Positions 43,901 through 53,100 of a DNA stretch of 64,000 nt are shown here, piece by piece. Location: NCBI RefSeq assembly GCF_965638725.1, contig NC_134955.1, forward strand, positions 70,468,732 to 70,532,731, read 5' to 3'. A program made the translations under genes and the position numbers. This stretch comes from Aptenodytes patagonicus (Eukaryota; Chordata; Aves; Sphenisciformes; Spheniscidae). The notes beneath the pieces were generated by a model. The model had not been told where the DNA came from and made no database searches. It saw nothing but the letters and a program-made list of their open reading frames with translations. How positions within the stretch are numbered: the first letter of the stretch is position 1; each line of letters begins with the position of its first letter.

Positions 43901-44377
43901 TGGCAGGGTGGCACAGCCATGGCCGGGGGACACACACATGGGGTCATGGCCCCAGCAAGGTGACAAGGTTTGGGGACACAGGAGCACGGCCACAGCACGG
44001 GATGACGGCCTCGGCAGGGTAGCACGGCCACGGCACAGGGGACACAGCGGCGGCGCACGGTGACGGGGGACGCAGCAGGGGACGCGGCCGGGGGGACAGA
44101 GCATGGCCACGGCAGGGGACAGGGGAACCCGGCGGAGAAACACCGCACGGGGACGGGGACACGGTCCCGGGGAGTGCAGCGCGGCGCTGCCCGGCCCCGA
44201 GTCGCAGCCGGGCGCCCGGCAGCGCCCCCGCGCCGGCCCGGCAGCCCAGGCTGCCCGCACCGCGGCGGGTACTCACCGCTCCTGGCGGGCCCCGCCGGCC
44301 CTGCTCTCCGCCCGGGCGCTGGCGCCGTCGCCATCGCCGCCACCGTCGCCGCCGCCCCGCTCGCCGCGCCGCCGCAT
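38316..44377 (-). CDS. ABHD12B: ABHD12B, alpha/beta hydrolase domain protein (13 exons)
   Basis: Serine hydrolase of the ABHD12 family. ABHD12 is an ER-membrane lysophosphatidylserine lipase; the role of ABHD12B is poorly known. Thirteen - strand exons from ATG 44377-44375 to TGA 38318-38316 keep one frame for 395 residues (human about 362). Residues 1-34 are a Gly/Arg-rich low-complexity start; 45-68 form one membrane helix ([19 protein letters not shown]); the hydrolase follows, with oxyanion motif YLHGNGG (143-149), nucleophile elbow GHSLG with Ser216, acid Asp303 or Asp304 in LHAEDD, and His342 in LGHDY. The triad is intact, so activity is likely. One intron is GC-AG (exon 4 donor). Wording such as [11 protein letters not shown] and NENVK-like segments is also close to ABHD12, but PYGL and NIN as neighbours make this ABHD12B. 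The N-terminus and the last exon are the least certain parts. Confidence 0.92.
38325..38330 (-). promoter_or_regulatory. ABHD12B: AATAAA poly(A) signal of ABHD12B, overlapping the last codons
   Basis: Canonical hexamer on the - strand inside the codons for Asn-Lys near the C-terminus. Cleavage 10-25 bases beyond would give an almost absent 3' UTR. Confidence 0.5.
38437..38797 (-). other. ABHD12B: ABHD12B intron 12
   Basis: 361 bp, no feature recognised apart from its splice sites. Confidence 0.75.
38798..38922 (-). CDS. ABHD12B: ABHD12B exon 12 (residues 315-356), catalytic His
   Basis: [15 protein letters not shown] to NPELPALV plus two bases. His342 is in LGLGHDYI. Donor aa|gtaagt; read unspliced, the same bases give a false lysine-stop. 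Confidence 0.92.
39090..39168 (-). CDS. ABHD12B: ABHD12B exon 11 (residues 288-314), catalytic Asp
   Basis: Completes asparagine, then [18 protein letters not shown] to HLGRK. LHAEDD carries the catalytic aspartate. Confidence 0.95.
39169..39735 (-). other. ABHD12B: ABHD12B intron 10
   Basis: 567 bp, no feature recognised. Confidence 0.8.
39736..39818 (-). CDS. ABHD12B: ABHD12B exon 10 (residues 261-288)
   Basis: [18 protein letters not shown] to FHSDE plus two bases. Acceptor tggcag, donor aa|gtgagt. Confidence 0.93.
39931..40065. repeat. Minisatellite, about 40-bp unit, 3-4 copies
   Basis: Copies beginning gggcagagccccccaccc or a variant at about 39931, 39970, 40010 and 40050 (the last partial), within ABHD12B intron 9 and almost touching the exon 9 donor. 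Confidence 0.85.
40071..40150 (-). CDS. ABHD12B: ABHD12B exon 9 (residues 234-260)
   Basis: Completes glycine, then [17 protein letters not shown] to IPITK, phase 0. Confidence 0.94.
40448..40488 (-). CDS. ABHD12B: ABHD12B exon 8 (residues 220-234)
   Basis: 41-bp exon: completes glycine, then [13 protein letters not shown] plus one base. Acceptor cttgcag, donor g|gtaagg. Confidence 0.92.
40745..40874 (-). CDS. ABHD12B: ABHD12B exon 7 (residues 177-220), nucleophile
   Basis: Completes glycine, then [13 protein letters not shown] to WGHSLGT plus two bases. Ser216 in GHSLG is the catalytic nucleophile (codon 40758-40756). Confidence 0.95.
40948..40984. repeat. Homopolymer, 37 G on the + strand
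   Basis: Uninterrupted G from 40948 to 40984, within ABHD12B intron 6. Real length is uncertain because such runs sequence poorly. Confidence 0.9.
40994..41039 (-). CDS. ABHD12B: ABHD12B exon 6 (residues 162-177)
   Basis: [15 protein letters not shown] plus one base of glycine; LDYRG is a core hydrolase strand. Acceptor ctgacag, donor g|gtaaag. A run of 37 C (as read on the - strand) begins nine bases into the following intron. Confidence 0.9.
41209..41239 (-). CDS. ABHD12B: ABHD12B exon 5, 31-bp microexon (residues 151-161)
   Basis: Completes arginine, then [10 protein letters not shown]. Acceptor atcag, donor aag|gtaagt. Aligns with the AASHR segment of human ABHD12B (from memory). Confidence 0.87.
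41240..41591 (-). other. ABHD12B: ABHD12B intron 4 (GC-AG)
   Basis: 352 bp with a GC donor and an atcag acceptor. No other feature. Confidence 0.75.
41592..41711 (-). CDS. ABHD12B: ABHD12B exon 4 (residues 111-151), GC donor
   Basis: Completes tryptophan, then [14 protein letters not shown] to YLHGNGGT plus two bases. The only frame-preserving donor is ag|gcgagt (41591-41590), a GC-AG junction. The nearby GT at 41587-41586 would break the frame. Confidence 0.88.
41821..41923 (-). CDS. ABHD12B: ABHD12B exon 3 (residues 77-111)
   Basis: Completes leucine, then [15 protein letters not shown] to GVRVGI plus two bases. Contains an N-glycosylation sequon, NNT. Confidence 0.92.
41924..42404 (-). 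other. ABHD12B: ABHD12B intron 2
   Basis: 481 bp. A 14-base T run (42007-42020, + strand) and short C/G runs; nothing else seen. Confidence 0.8.
42405..42532 (-). CDS. ABHD12B: ABHD12B exon 2 (residues 34-77), membrane helix
   Basis: Completes arginine, then [12 protein letters not shown] to KFVYLNF plus one base. Contains the single predicted transmembrane segment. Acceptor ccttgcag, donor c|gtgagt. Confidence 0.9.
42533..44276 (-). other. ABHD12B: ABHD12B intron 1
   Basis: 1.7 kb, GC-rich. Contains a degenerate minisatellite at about 43790-44120. No second gene seen. Confidence 0.75.
43790..44120. repeat. Degenerate minisatellite in ABHD12B intron 1
   Basis: Repeating blocks such as ggggacacagccacagcatg, gggatcacggctgtggcagg and gggatgacggcctcggcagg, in units of roughly 30-55 bp with much variation. 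Confidence 0.65.
44277..44377 (-). CDS. ABHD12B: ABHD12B exon 1 (residues 1-34)
   Basis: ATG at 44377-44375, then [12 protein letters not shown] to GGARQE plus two bases; donor cg|gtgagt. The frame stays open upstream through the 41-bp repeats, so the start is chosen on exon structure and context, not on an upstream stop. Confidence 0.7.
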
Positions 44378-45250
44378 CGCCCCGCCGACTGCCCCCGCCG
44401 CCGCCGCCGCGCCCGCCCGCCCGCGCCGCCAGGCCCCGCCCCACGCCACACACGGCCCCGCCCGCGCCGCCAGGCCCCGCCCCACGCCACACACGGCCCC
44501 GCCCGCGCCGCCAGGCCCCGCCCCACGCCACACACGGCCCCGCCCGCGCCGCCAGGCCCCGCCCCACGCCACACACGGCCCCGCCCGCGCCGCCAGGCCC
44601 CGCCCCACGCCACACACGGGCCCGCCCGCGCCGCCAGGCCCCGCCTCACGCCACACACGGCCCCGCCCGCGCCGCCAGGCCCCGCCCCACGCCACACACG
44701 GGCCCGCCCGCGCCGCCAGGCCCCGCCCCACGCCACACACGGGCCCGCCCGCGCCGCCAGGCCCCGCCCCACGCCACACACGGGCCCGCCCGCGCCGCCA
44801 GGCCCCGCCCCACGCCACACACGGGCCCGCCCGCGCCGCCAGGCCCCGCCCCACGCCACACACGGCCCACCGCCCGCAGCCGCCCTTCTGCCAGCAGGCC
44901 ACACCCCTCCAGCGCCAAGCCACGCCCTCTCCCCGCCCCTTTGAGCCTCCGGGGCGGGGCCGCGGCCGCCCACGTGGTGCCGCCGCGCCCTCCCCGGGCC
45001 GCGGGTGCGGGCTGGGCCCGGGGCTGCCCGCTCCGGCGGCGGCAGCTTCGGGGCAGGACCGGCGGGGCGCCGCCTCCCCGGCCGCTTTTGCAGTGGTCCT
45101 GGAGTGGGGCAAAAAATGCCCCAAACGCGGCCGCGGCCCTCCCCGGGGGCTGGGGCTGGGGCTGGGGCGGGGAGGGACCCCAGCACGGCTGCAGCCCCCT
45201 GTCCCCCGAGGGCCGGGCCAGGAAGAGCACGGGGCTGGCGGCAAGGTGAC
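44378..45250 (-). promoter_or_regulatory. ABHD12B: CpG-rich ABHD12B promoter region (probable)
   Basis: Very high GC with frequent CpG immediately upstream of the ABHD12B start, including the VNTR and further GC boxes. No TATA box seen. The start of transcription cannot be placed. Confidence 0.6.
44413..44868. repeat. 41-bp VNTR, 11 copies, in the ABHD12B 5' region
   Basis: Eleven head-to-tail 41-bp units, each ending cacgccacacacgg, with that end recurring at exact 41-bp steps from about 44450 to 44860. Each unit holds an Sp1-type ccccgcccc box (one copy reads ccccgcctc). Two variants differ at cacggccccg versus cacgggcccg. Non-coding: 41 is not a multiple of three, so long open frames across it read all three phases. 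Confidence 0.95.
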
Positions 45251-48200
45251 ATGCCGGGAAGAACAGCCTTGCCCGTGGGCTGATTGCCGTGAGTGCACAG
45301 GGAACGCTTCCAGGTTAAAAATAAACATAAAATAAATAAATTAAATAAATAAAATAAATAAATAAATAAATGAAAGGTTTCAAACCAAAGCTGGTGTCTC
45401 AGCCGGATTCTCCACCAGCGGAGGTTGTCCCTTGGCTTCCGCTGGAAGGGCAGGAACCTGCTGCTGGTTCCTCTCAGCTGCGACTCCCGCCTGCAGCTCT
45501 GTCGGGCTGAGCCAGCCCGAAAAGTTCCCACCAGGAAACGTCCCCATTTTGCCGGTGTTCCCCGTGACACTTCGCCAGGTGCAGGATGCACCGTGTGCCT
45601 GGATGCAGGCACGCACGGCTGGGCCATCGCCTGCTTCGCCGTGCCTGCCAAGGGGGCCTGCAACGGAGAGGGCTTCCTTAAATACACTACGGGAGGGCCG
45701 GGAGCGAACCGCCTCTGCAGAGGAGCAGCCAGCCCACGCCGCCTTTTCAAGCTGCTCTTACTTCACCTGCCCTCCGAAGCAAGACCTGTGCTGCTTTTCC
45801 TGAGTTCACAGCGCGCACCAGGCTGCTCCTGTGATTTTAGCCGAGCTCCAGGGCCGGGCAAGGTGGGACGTGATGGTGGGACAAGCTGCTGAGACGGGGC
45901 AGGAGCTGGGCACGTGGCCCTGCATCCCTCCAGCACCCAGCACCAGTGGCAGGTATTTGGGGGGGGGGGGGCTCAGCAGAGTGCTTACGTGCAGCTACAT
46001 GAATCGGTGCGGTTTATGTGGATGCAATCTGCTCCAACACCCAAAAGCAAATCCAGAGACAAACAGGTCCGGTCAAACCGGGGCCACCGGGGCCGTGGGC
46101 AGGTGGGTGCACGTTCCCCGTCAGCAAATGTTGCAATAAGGCAGCACAAGCCAGCTGCAAGCTGCTCTTCCTATGCCACAGGGACAGGAGGACAGCGGAA
46201 GCCACCGGCAGATCCGGCTGGTTTTACACACAAGAGCTTTTTCCTTCCACCCCCAATTTTTCCGTGTTCCCAGTGGGTGCGGGGGCTGCAGCTGGGGCAC
46301 ATGGCAGTGCGTTGCCACTGGCACGGATGGGCAGGGTGCAGCCAGCGCTGCCTTCAGGGCCTTTATTCGGCAGCGAGAGCCAGAGAGGATCGGCGTGGAG
46401 TTGTGGCAGATGCTTCGGCAATGCGGTGGGCGCCCGCCGTGCAAATACTTCTCGCAGTAAGGAGCTGGCATGGCAAACACGAGGGTCTCCTGGGCTGGGG
46501 GGAAAATCCTGCGGTGGAGGGAGACAAGCACAGCCGCCTGCAGCAGCCGGAGGGGTGTGCAGGATCAGGCCCAAGTAGCGGTGGCAGAAATGCAACTTGT
46601 ACAGCGGGGGGCTGGACGTGCGATGGCAGCAACGAGCCGCAGCCCAGGAGGCGCGACACCGCTGAGGCTTAGCACGGCTCGCCATTGTTTTATGCAAAAA
46701 AATTAAAGTTTGGGCTTATTACATTCCAAACTTCTCCCCGCACCGACTGTGAGACGGGGAGGTTTCCGGCTGATTTTTCCTACGGCATCTTTTCCTAAAT
46801 GCCCCCTTTGTTTATTTTTTTCTGGTGGTTTCGTAGCTTTTTTTGCTATTTTTTTTTTTGCTATTTTATGGCTCTGCTTTCCCCTGGCCCAGCGGGAGGC
46901 CGGGGTGAAGGGTGTCTCACCCGGCACGGCGTAGCGGGAGGAGACCCACGGAAGGCAGGAGCAGATCTTGGCTCCCCCCCAGCTCCCCGGGCCGCGGCCG
47001 GACCTTTCCTCGCCCCCGGCAGAACAAAGCGCCCCATTGTGCGGGGGAAATGGGAAGGAAAGCGTGACGGGGCAGCGAGAGCCGTGCCTGGAGGAGGTTT
47101 CTGCAGGGACCGGGCACCCACGGCCTCGCAGAGGGGTCGCCCACCGCCTGCGCAGGCGCCGGCGGCCGCTGACCCCATTTTCAGGTGGCTCCGTGCCAGC
47201 CCCCGAGCTCGGCTGTGGCACTGCCTCCGGCCCGGCCGTGGGAGGCAGCTCACGTCCAGCAGTCCCGGATTTTCCCACATGCCCCTGGTTTTTTGTGGCG
47301 GGTGTCGCATGCGATGGCATGGGCGAGCGGAAGTTTCCTTCCGCCAAGCTCGTTTGGAAGGCGCTCGTTGCAAATGCCATCCTCAAATGCAGCTGCTTGC
47401 TGGAAGGGGGCTCCAAAAATAGGCTGGCGGGGTCTGTGTCTGGCGGAGCTCTGTGGCTCCTAGAAACATGCTTTCCTCCTGTGGGAAAAAGGGGGAAAAA
47501 ATAAAATCAGGATGCCTTTGCTAACAGCCGGTCCTAAAAATGAGTCAGGAATTTGCACTGCGGCGATACAGCCCGGCACTGCCGAGACTGGGGGCTGCGC
47601 ATCCCCGTGGGCTGGCTGGGGACACGGGGACACCGAGCATGCTGCCTGTCCCCATCGCCCATCTGGCTGCACGCATGCAAACACGCGCCGAGTCGCTTTG
47701 TTGGGTGACGGCGGAGATTTTTTGGGGCTGTCGCTTGGATTAGCGAGGCACCGGCGCTGTCGCGGCGAGGAGGAGGGTGAGGGGGATAAAGGTCCTGGCA
47801 CTCGCCAGGCTCACAACAAAACAAAGCACCAGATGGTTTCAACTTCGGCATAATACGCGGTGAAAAAGTGTTTGAACTGGGGCTGAAAAAGCAAATGCGG
47901 AAAGGAGAGAGAAAGAAGAGAAAGAAAAACCCTCAGCAAGTGTCAAGAGCAGAAGAAAGCGTCGGAGAAAAATGGCAAATGTGAAAAACCAAAACAAAAA
48001 GCCCTCCCCCAGCACAAAGCCGTGGCTGCTAACATCTGTCCAGCAAAGCCTCTCGCCAAGGTCCCTTTCCCTTTCAAGTCACCTTTCCTCGCCTCCATTG
48101 TTGCGGAGACGCGGCCCCGTCCATGGGCAGGGCTTTGCTCGACGCTGGGGGACCCGCTTGCCTCTGCCGCATCCTACGTCCCCGGCGCTGGCACTGGGAG

Positions 48201-49040
48201 AGCCAGCAGTGACATGCCAAGCGGGTGCACTCGGGCAGCAGAGCTACCCCAGCTGCTGCAGCGGGCTAAATATTTTATTACACTTTTTAGCTCACGTGTG
48301 GTGTCCCGGGAGCCCCCGTCGCAGCCAGTGGGACTGTGTGGCAAACCAGCCCATGTCTCCACTGCAAGATCTCCTGGGGTTTTAAGCCTGGTTTCCTCTC
48401 GAAGCAAGGCTTATGCAACCCGCTGTGCGTCCATGCGTCTGGCTGCGAGGCTTTTGTGTTACCCTTGCTCCTCCCCCATAAATATTTTGAACCCGCAGAC
48501 CAATTTCAGAGTCGCCTTAAAAAAGGGAAGAGGGCTTAAAAGTTATTACGTCCCTAGCATTTTCGCAACAAAGCAGCAAATTAAGCCCATGCAATTGTGT
48601 GAGAGCAGACTGCAGTGGGAGTTGAACCCCTTATTAGCCACCAGAGAATCCACAAGCCACAACTCTTGGGGGCCGCTGGCTCCCTGCCACTCAGCCTGTG
48701 CCTGCTGGCGCTGAGCAGGAGCATGGGCGGCTGATGGCTCCAGCCTCTAATGAGGGCTGCCGAGGTTTAAGTAAGGGTTTGAGTTTTGCTGGTGCCCATG
48801 GATGGTGTGTCAGCGCCCCGGAGCGCCCCCCCCACCCCGTGGGATGGCTCATGGGGCAGGGGGTGATCCCCGGTTGTGCCCCCCCCCCCCCCAAAGCAAG
48901 TGGGGGGCAGAGGCGGGTCGGTGCGCTGAGCCACCACGGGTGCTGGGGTGAGTGGAAGGGCTGGGTGCCACAAGGCGCAGCGTGGCCCCCGCATCACGGC
49001 GACGCAAGGAGACCTGGGGGGGGATGCTGACCCTGCAGGC
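45251..49040. other. ABHD12B-NIN head-to-head intergenic region
   Basis: Non-coding. Holds an A/T microsatellite (45316-45373), a second GC-rich block at about 46900-47250, and purine-rich sequence at 47880-48010. No gene recognised on either strand. Confidence 0.65.
45316..45373. repeat. AAAT-type microsatellite
   Basis: About 58 bp of imperfect aaat/aaata repeats. Confidence 0.9.
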
Positions 49041-49400
49041 CCCGGGATGGCAGGGAGCCAGGGTGCCATGTCCCGAGGGCGGGGGACAGTGGGGTGACAT
49101 GGTGCCGTGACCTTCAGGCATGGGGCAGCCCAGGTGACGTGCCACTGGTTTTTTGGGACGATGAGGCGCTGCAGGGCCATGTCCCCAGGGGTGCAGGACA
49201 GTGGGGAGCCAGCGTGATGACACCCTGGGGTGCAGGACAGAAGGGAGCCGGGGTGATGCCACCCTGGGGTGCAGGATGGTGGGAACCGAGGTGATGCCAC
49301 CCAGGGGACAGGACAGTGGGGAGCCAGGGTGATGCCACCCGGGGGGCAGGACAGCGGGGACCACGGTGGTGCCACCCTGGGGTGCGGGACAGCGTGGGGG
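49040..49400. repeat. Minisatellite, unit about 40 bp, upstream of the NIN promoter
   Basis: Seven or so imperfect units built on ggggtgcaggacagtgggga and gccagggtgatgccaccc. The right end passes into the CpG-rich block. Long frames over it are repeat artefacts. Confidence 0.85.
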
Positions 49401-50110
49401 ACCCCCACGCGGGGGACGCTGCCGATGCCAGGCGGTGGGCGGACCCGGGCGGTGCCAGCGGGGCCCCGCCGCACAAAGGCCGCCGGTCGCCGTCGCCCCC
49501 GCCCCGGGGCCGCCCCCGAGCCGCAGCCCAATAAACGCCGCCGCATTTGAACGCGGCACCTCCCCCGGCCCCGCTCCGCGACGCTCCGCTCCGCCGCGCC
49601 CGGAGGCACCGGCAGCCGCGCCGGGTGAGCCCGGGAGGGCAGCGGGGCCGCGCCGCCGGGGGCGCAGCGCTGAGCACCGCGGGTGGGGGGATTACCGGGC
49701 TCCCGGGGGCCGGGCCGGGCCGGGGGGGGACGGGACCCTGGCCGCCGCTGGTCCCTCCTCCGCGGGCGGTGCCGGGGCGCAGCCCGCCCCTTCCCGTCGC
49801 GGCCAGCCGCGTGTGTGCGGGGCGGCGGGGAAGGGGCGCAGCGGGCGAGGTGGGTGCGCGGGGAAAGGGGGTGTGGGGGGTGTGATGCTCGGGGGGGGGA
49901 TGCTGGAGGGGGAGGGTCGCTGGGGACGGGGTCTCGTAGGCAGGGGGGTTTTGGGGCGTGGGTGGGCGCGGAGGGGTGCCTGCGTGGGCGGGCGGGGGGG
50001 GGGGGCACGCAAAAGCCCCCCGCGGTCCCCGGCGGTGCGCCGGTGGCAGCGGTCGGGCGGGGTGAGCGGCACTGGGTGCTGCTCGCCCTCCTTGCCAAGG
50101 GCACCCCGCC
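49400..50110 (+). promoter_or_regulatory. NIN: CpG island, probable NIN promoter
   Basis: Dense CpG, GC boxes and a CCAAT box at 49528-49532. A possible non-coding first exon ends near 49624, where ccgg|gtgagc is a good donor; the first NIN coding exon at 56004 begins with a good acceptor. NIN as user is inferred from orientation and distance. Confidence 0.5.
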
Positions 50111-53100
50111 TTGCCCTGGGGTCCCGTCCCCAGAGAGATGCTCCAAACGCCCCAAAACTCTGGGGGTGGGAGCGGGTTCCGGCCCGGCTCTCCCCCGGGC
50201 TGAGTTGAGGAAGCAGCGGGCTGTGGCTGGAGGAATTAATAACAGCAGTTGTTTTGTCATTGGCGAAGCCCTTGCTGTCACCAGGGCGGCAGACGGCATC
50301 TGCTGTCTGGTCGCAAACCGTGGGCCCGTCACCTCTGGCCCATCCGGGGAAGGATGGGGTTGAGGCCATGAGCCAGGAAAGCCCAAATCCGCAGCCCGGG
50401 AGGGTCAGCCACCGGAGCCGGGTGCACCGGGGGTTTGTCGTGCAAGTGGGTGTCAGTTTGGGTGGGTGCGTTTATCCTGCCCGTCTTTCTCATTTGCTCA
50501 CCAAAACGGGGATGACGGTGACAGGCTCACGGCACGGTCCCCGCAGCGTGATGGATGCGCGGTGTTATCGCCGTGATTCAGCACGGTCCGGGTTTATCGG
50601 AGCCGGCGCAGGGCTGAGCTCCGCGGGAATTGCCGAATCCCTTATTTCCTGGCACACGAGGCGTCGCTGGATAAATCGCTGGCTTGCTTTGTTTACTTCT
50701 GAAATAATCAGCTTTGTGCCTATACCTTGGGCTTTATCGCACGTGGGGCTCCCCAAGTTATGGCAGTGCAACTCCAGCCCGATTTGCAAAAATCAAAACA
50801 GATGGGCGCTTTGTTTTTCCTTATTGAGGGGAAGGCTCCTTACTGAAAGGCCCTATTACAATGCAAATACTGGGGTGGCGTGAATATTCAAACCACTGCG
50901 CTTCTTTTGAAGCTCTTTACATAAACTTATAGCGCTTTATATGCCATTGCCGCTTTGCTAATCTGGAGTGGAGCTTGGTTAACAGAATCCCTTTTTTTTT
51001 TTCCTGCTGACTTTGGAGGGTTTGGCCGTGTTTTGGGGAGCACGGCTGAGAGGTGGCATTGAGACGCAAAGCAGCCAGCGCTGGGCTGCAAAAATTATGA
51101 CCGTGCTCAATGGGGAGGAGGAACCGCCAGCTGTAAAGCTGACTTTGGTGGTGACCCTTGAAGAGCCGGGCGTGCTGTCAAGTGATTTACTGATATTTGG
51201 GTGCTTCATTGTCCTTTTGGGTTTTTTTTTTTTTCCCCCTTCCCTTTGGTTTCTCGGTACGACCCTTTGTGGAGCCGCTGCTCCGCAAGAGGGGGATGGA
51301 TGGGGTGTTGCGGGGTGGGCTGAGCTCAGAAATCGCCCTGACACAGGCAGTGGCGTGGGGGTTTGAGGGTGTGTGCAGTGAATGACAGCAGCTTAGCCAC
51401 AGCTGCGATGGATGAGATGGTTCATTAGGGGAAGGAGATAATGACTTAGACGAGACAACCTCAGCTCTGGCTTTCCAGCAAGGGTCTGGTTTCAGGTAGC
51501 TGCTGGGCATCTCGTCATAAACCCTGCCATTAAAAACTGGGGTCCTGGTGGTTTTTGGCAGCTGTGTTCGCATCGTCCCGGTTGTTACAAGTGCGGAGGG
51601 AAGGGCCAGTTGCTTTTAACCTGCCCACGCATAGCCTTGCTTCTTTAGCGCGGGGTGGGTGCTACCGAACAGTTACATCTCAGGGAGCGGGTGCTCGTGT
51701 TTTGGAGGTGGCCATGTGATGCAGCTTCGCTGGGCGCTTACACGCTGCTAATTGCCAGGCCCTCGTTTGAGTCAAGGCAATCAAGAGCAGCAGCGAAAGC
51801 AACATTTCTCTTGCTGTCCCTTGAAGGAGATGACTTGCTCGAGGCCGCTGCCTTCTGCGGAGAGCGCGTTGGGTCAGAGACAGCGTAGCCCATAGCCGCG
51901 CGCCCTGGAGCGGGGCGGTTGGTGATGCAGCCATGGGGGCGTCTGGGCAGAGCATCCCCAAAATCTCCACATTGTGCCACCGCGCAGCAGCACACGTGCT
52001 GTTTGTATTAATACCGTTTTGCACAGAAAAAGGCACTGTGCTAATTGTAGTGGGTTTACTTGGTGGTGCCATTGATTGACCAGGTAATCTCTGTCCTCAT
52101 TAGTTTGAGGCTAAAGCTTGGAGGTTGATATTGATTCCAGGCATTTAATATGCGGAGCGGTAATTACTGTTTAAGCCTATATTGTTTGAGTTAAATATAG
52201 CTGAGAATTTAGTCGTATCAGGCCTCTACACTGTGCGCTGTGAAGGTTATCTGGCTCTCAGGAGGGAGTGGATTTAAAGGAAGGAAAGAAACGCCGGTGA
52301 AAACTTCCTTTTCTCATCATCCCTGAGTGCTTTGCTTCCCGGGACTTGTTACAGGGAGAAGAGAAATAAAGAATAATGTGGTTATGACTCCAAGTAGTTC
52401 TCCTAAACCTGCACCTTTCTGCGCCGTCTGCTCAAGCCGGTCATTCTGGGGGACTTGACACAGAAGGGCAGCTATAAATCTGAACAAAGTGATGCCCTAT
52501 GCAGGGAACGGCCCTTCTCCTCCTCGCAAGGGACCGGGGAGCCCCCGCTCAGCTGCCGCCCGCCCCTATTATCCTGTCGGCTCAGGGCCGCCCTCCTGCA
52601 TCTCAGCTGCCGGCCCATCTGGAGCGGAGATGAAAGGCTGGGGTTTAATTCGGGCTTTGTGTGCCTCTTGTGTTCCCCCCCCCTCCCCTCTTAGCGCTTT
52701 CTCTGCTGCCAGTCTTCCATCCCCGATCCCGCAAGGCAGTTCTGGTGCGCGGGTGTGGAGGGTGGCTGTGCACGCCGGGTCTCTGATGCTGCTGACCTCA
52801 TTATTTTGACTGCTGGGTGATGCCAGGCAGCCTCGTGAGCTCATCAGGTAGGAGGATTGGGTGGTTGGTTTTTTTTTTTTCCCCCCTTCTCGAAGCGCTG
52901 CTGAATAATTCAGCCGGGAGTAGGCATCTTGGGTCACCTTGCGCAGCCGGCTGCGTGCCGGAGCCGGCTTCCTAAGATGGAGGTTGCGCAGGATGCGTGC
53001 GGGATCGCCTCGCTGCCGGTAGCTCGCCGTTGTTGACTGACTGCAGGTAGGCGAAGAGCATTGTCCTTTATTTATTTCTGATGCTTTTTATGCTGGAAAG

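Noticed and set aside
44413-44868. Regular 41-bp array as a CRISPR-like array
   Set aside because: Units are contiguous without unique spacers, in a vertebrate promoter; it is a VNTR.
43663-45750. 695-codon open frame on the - strand (and overlapping long frames on both strands)
   Set aside because: It runs through the 41-bp VNTR in several phases and through intron and promoter DNA. Absence of stops is due to GC content. Only the short ABHD12B exon 1 part is credible.
48767-50386. 539-codon - strand frame
   Set aside because: Proline-rich translation of the 49-kb minisatellite and CpG island; no domain, no splice structure.
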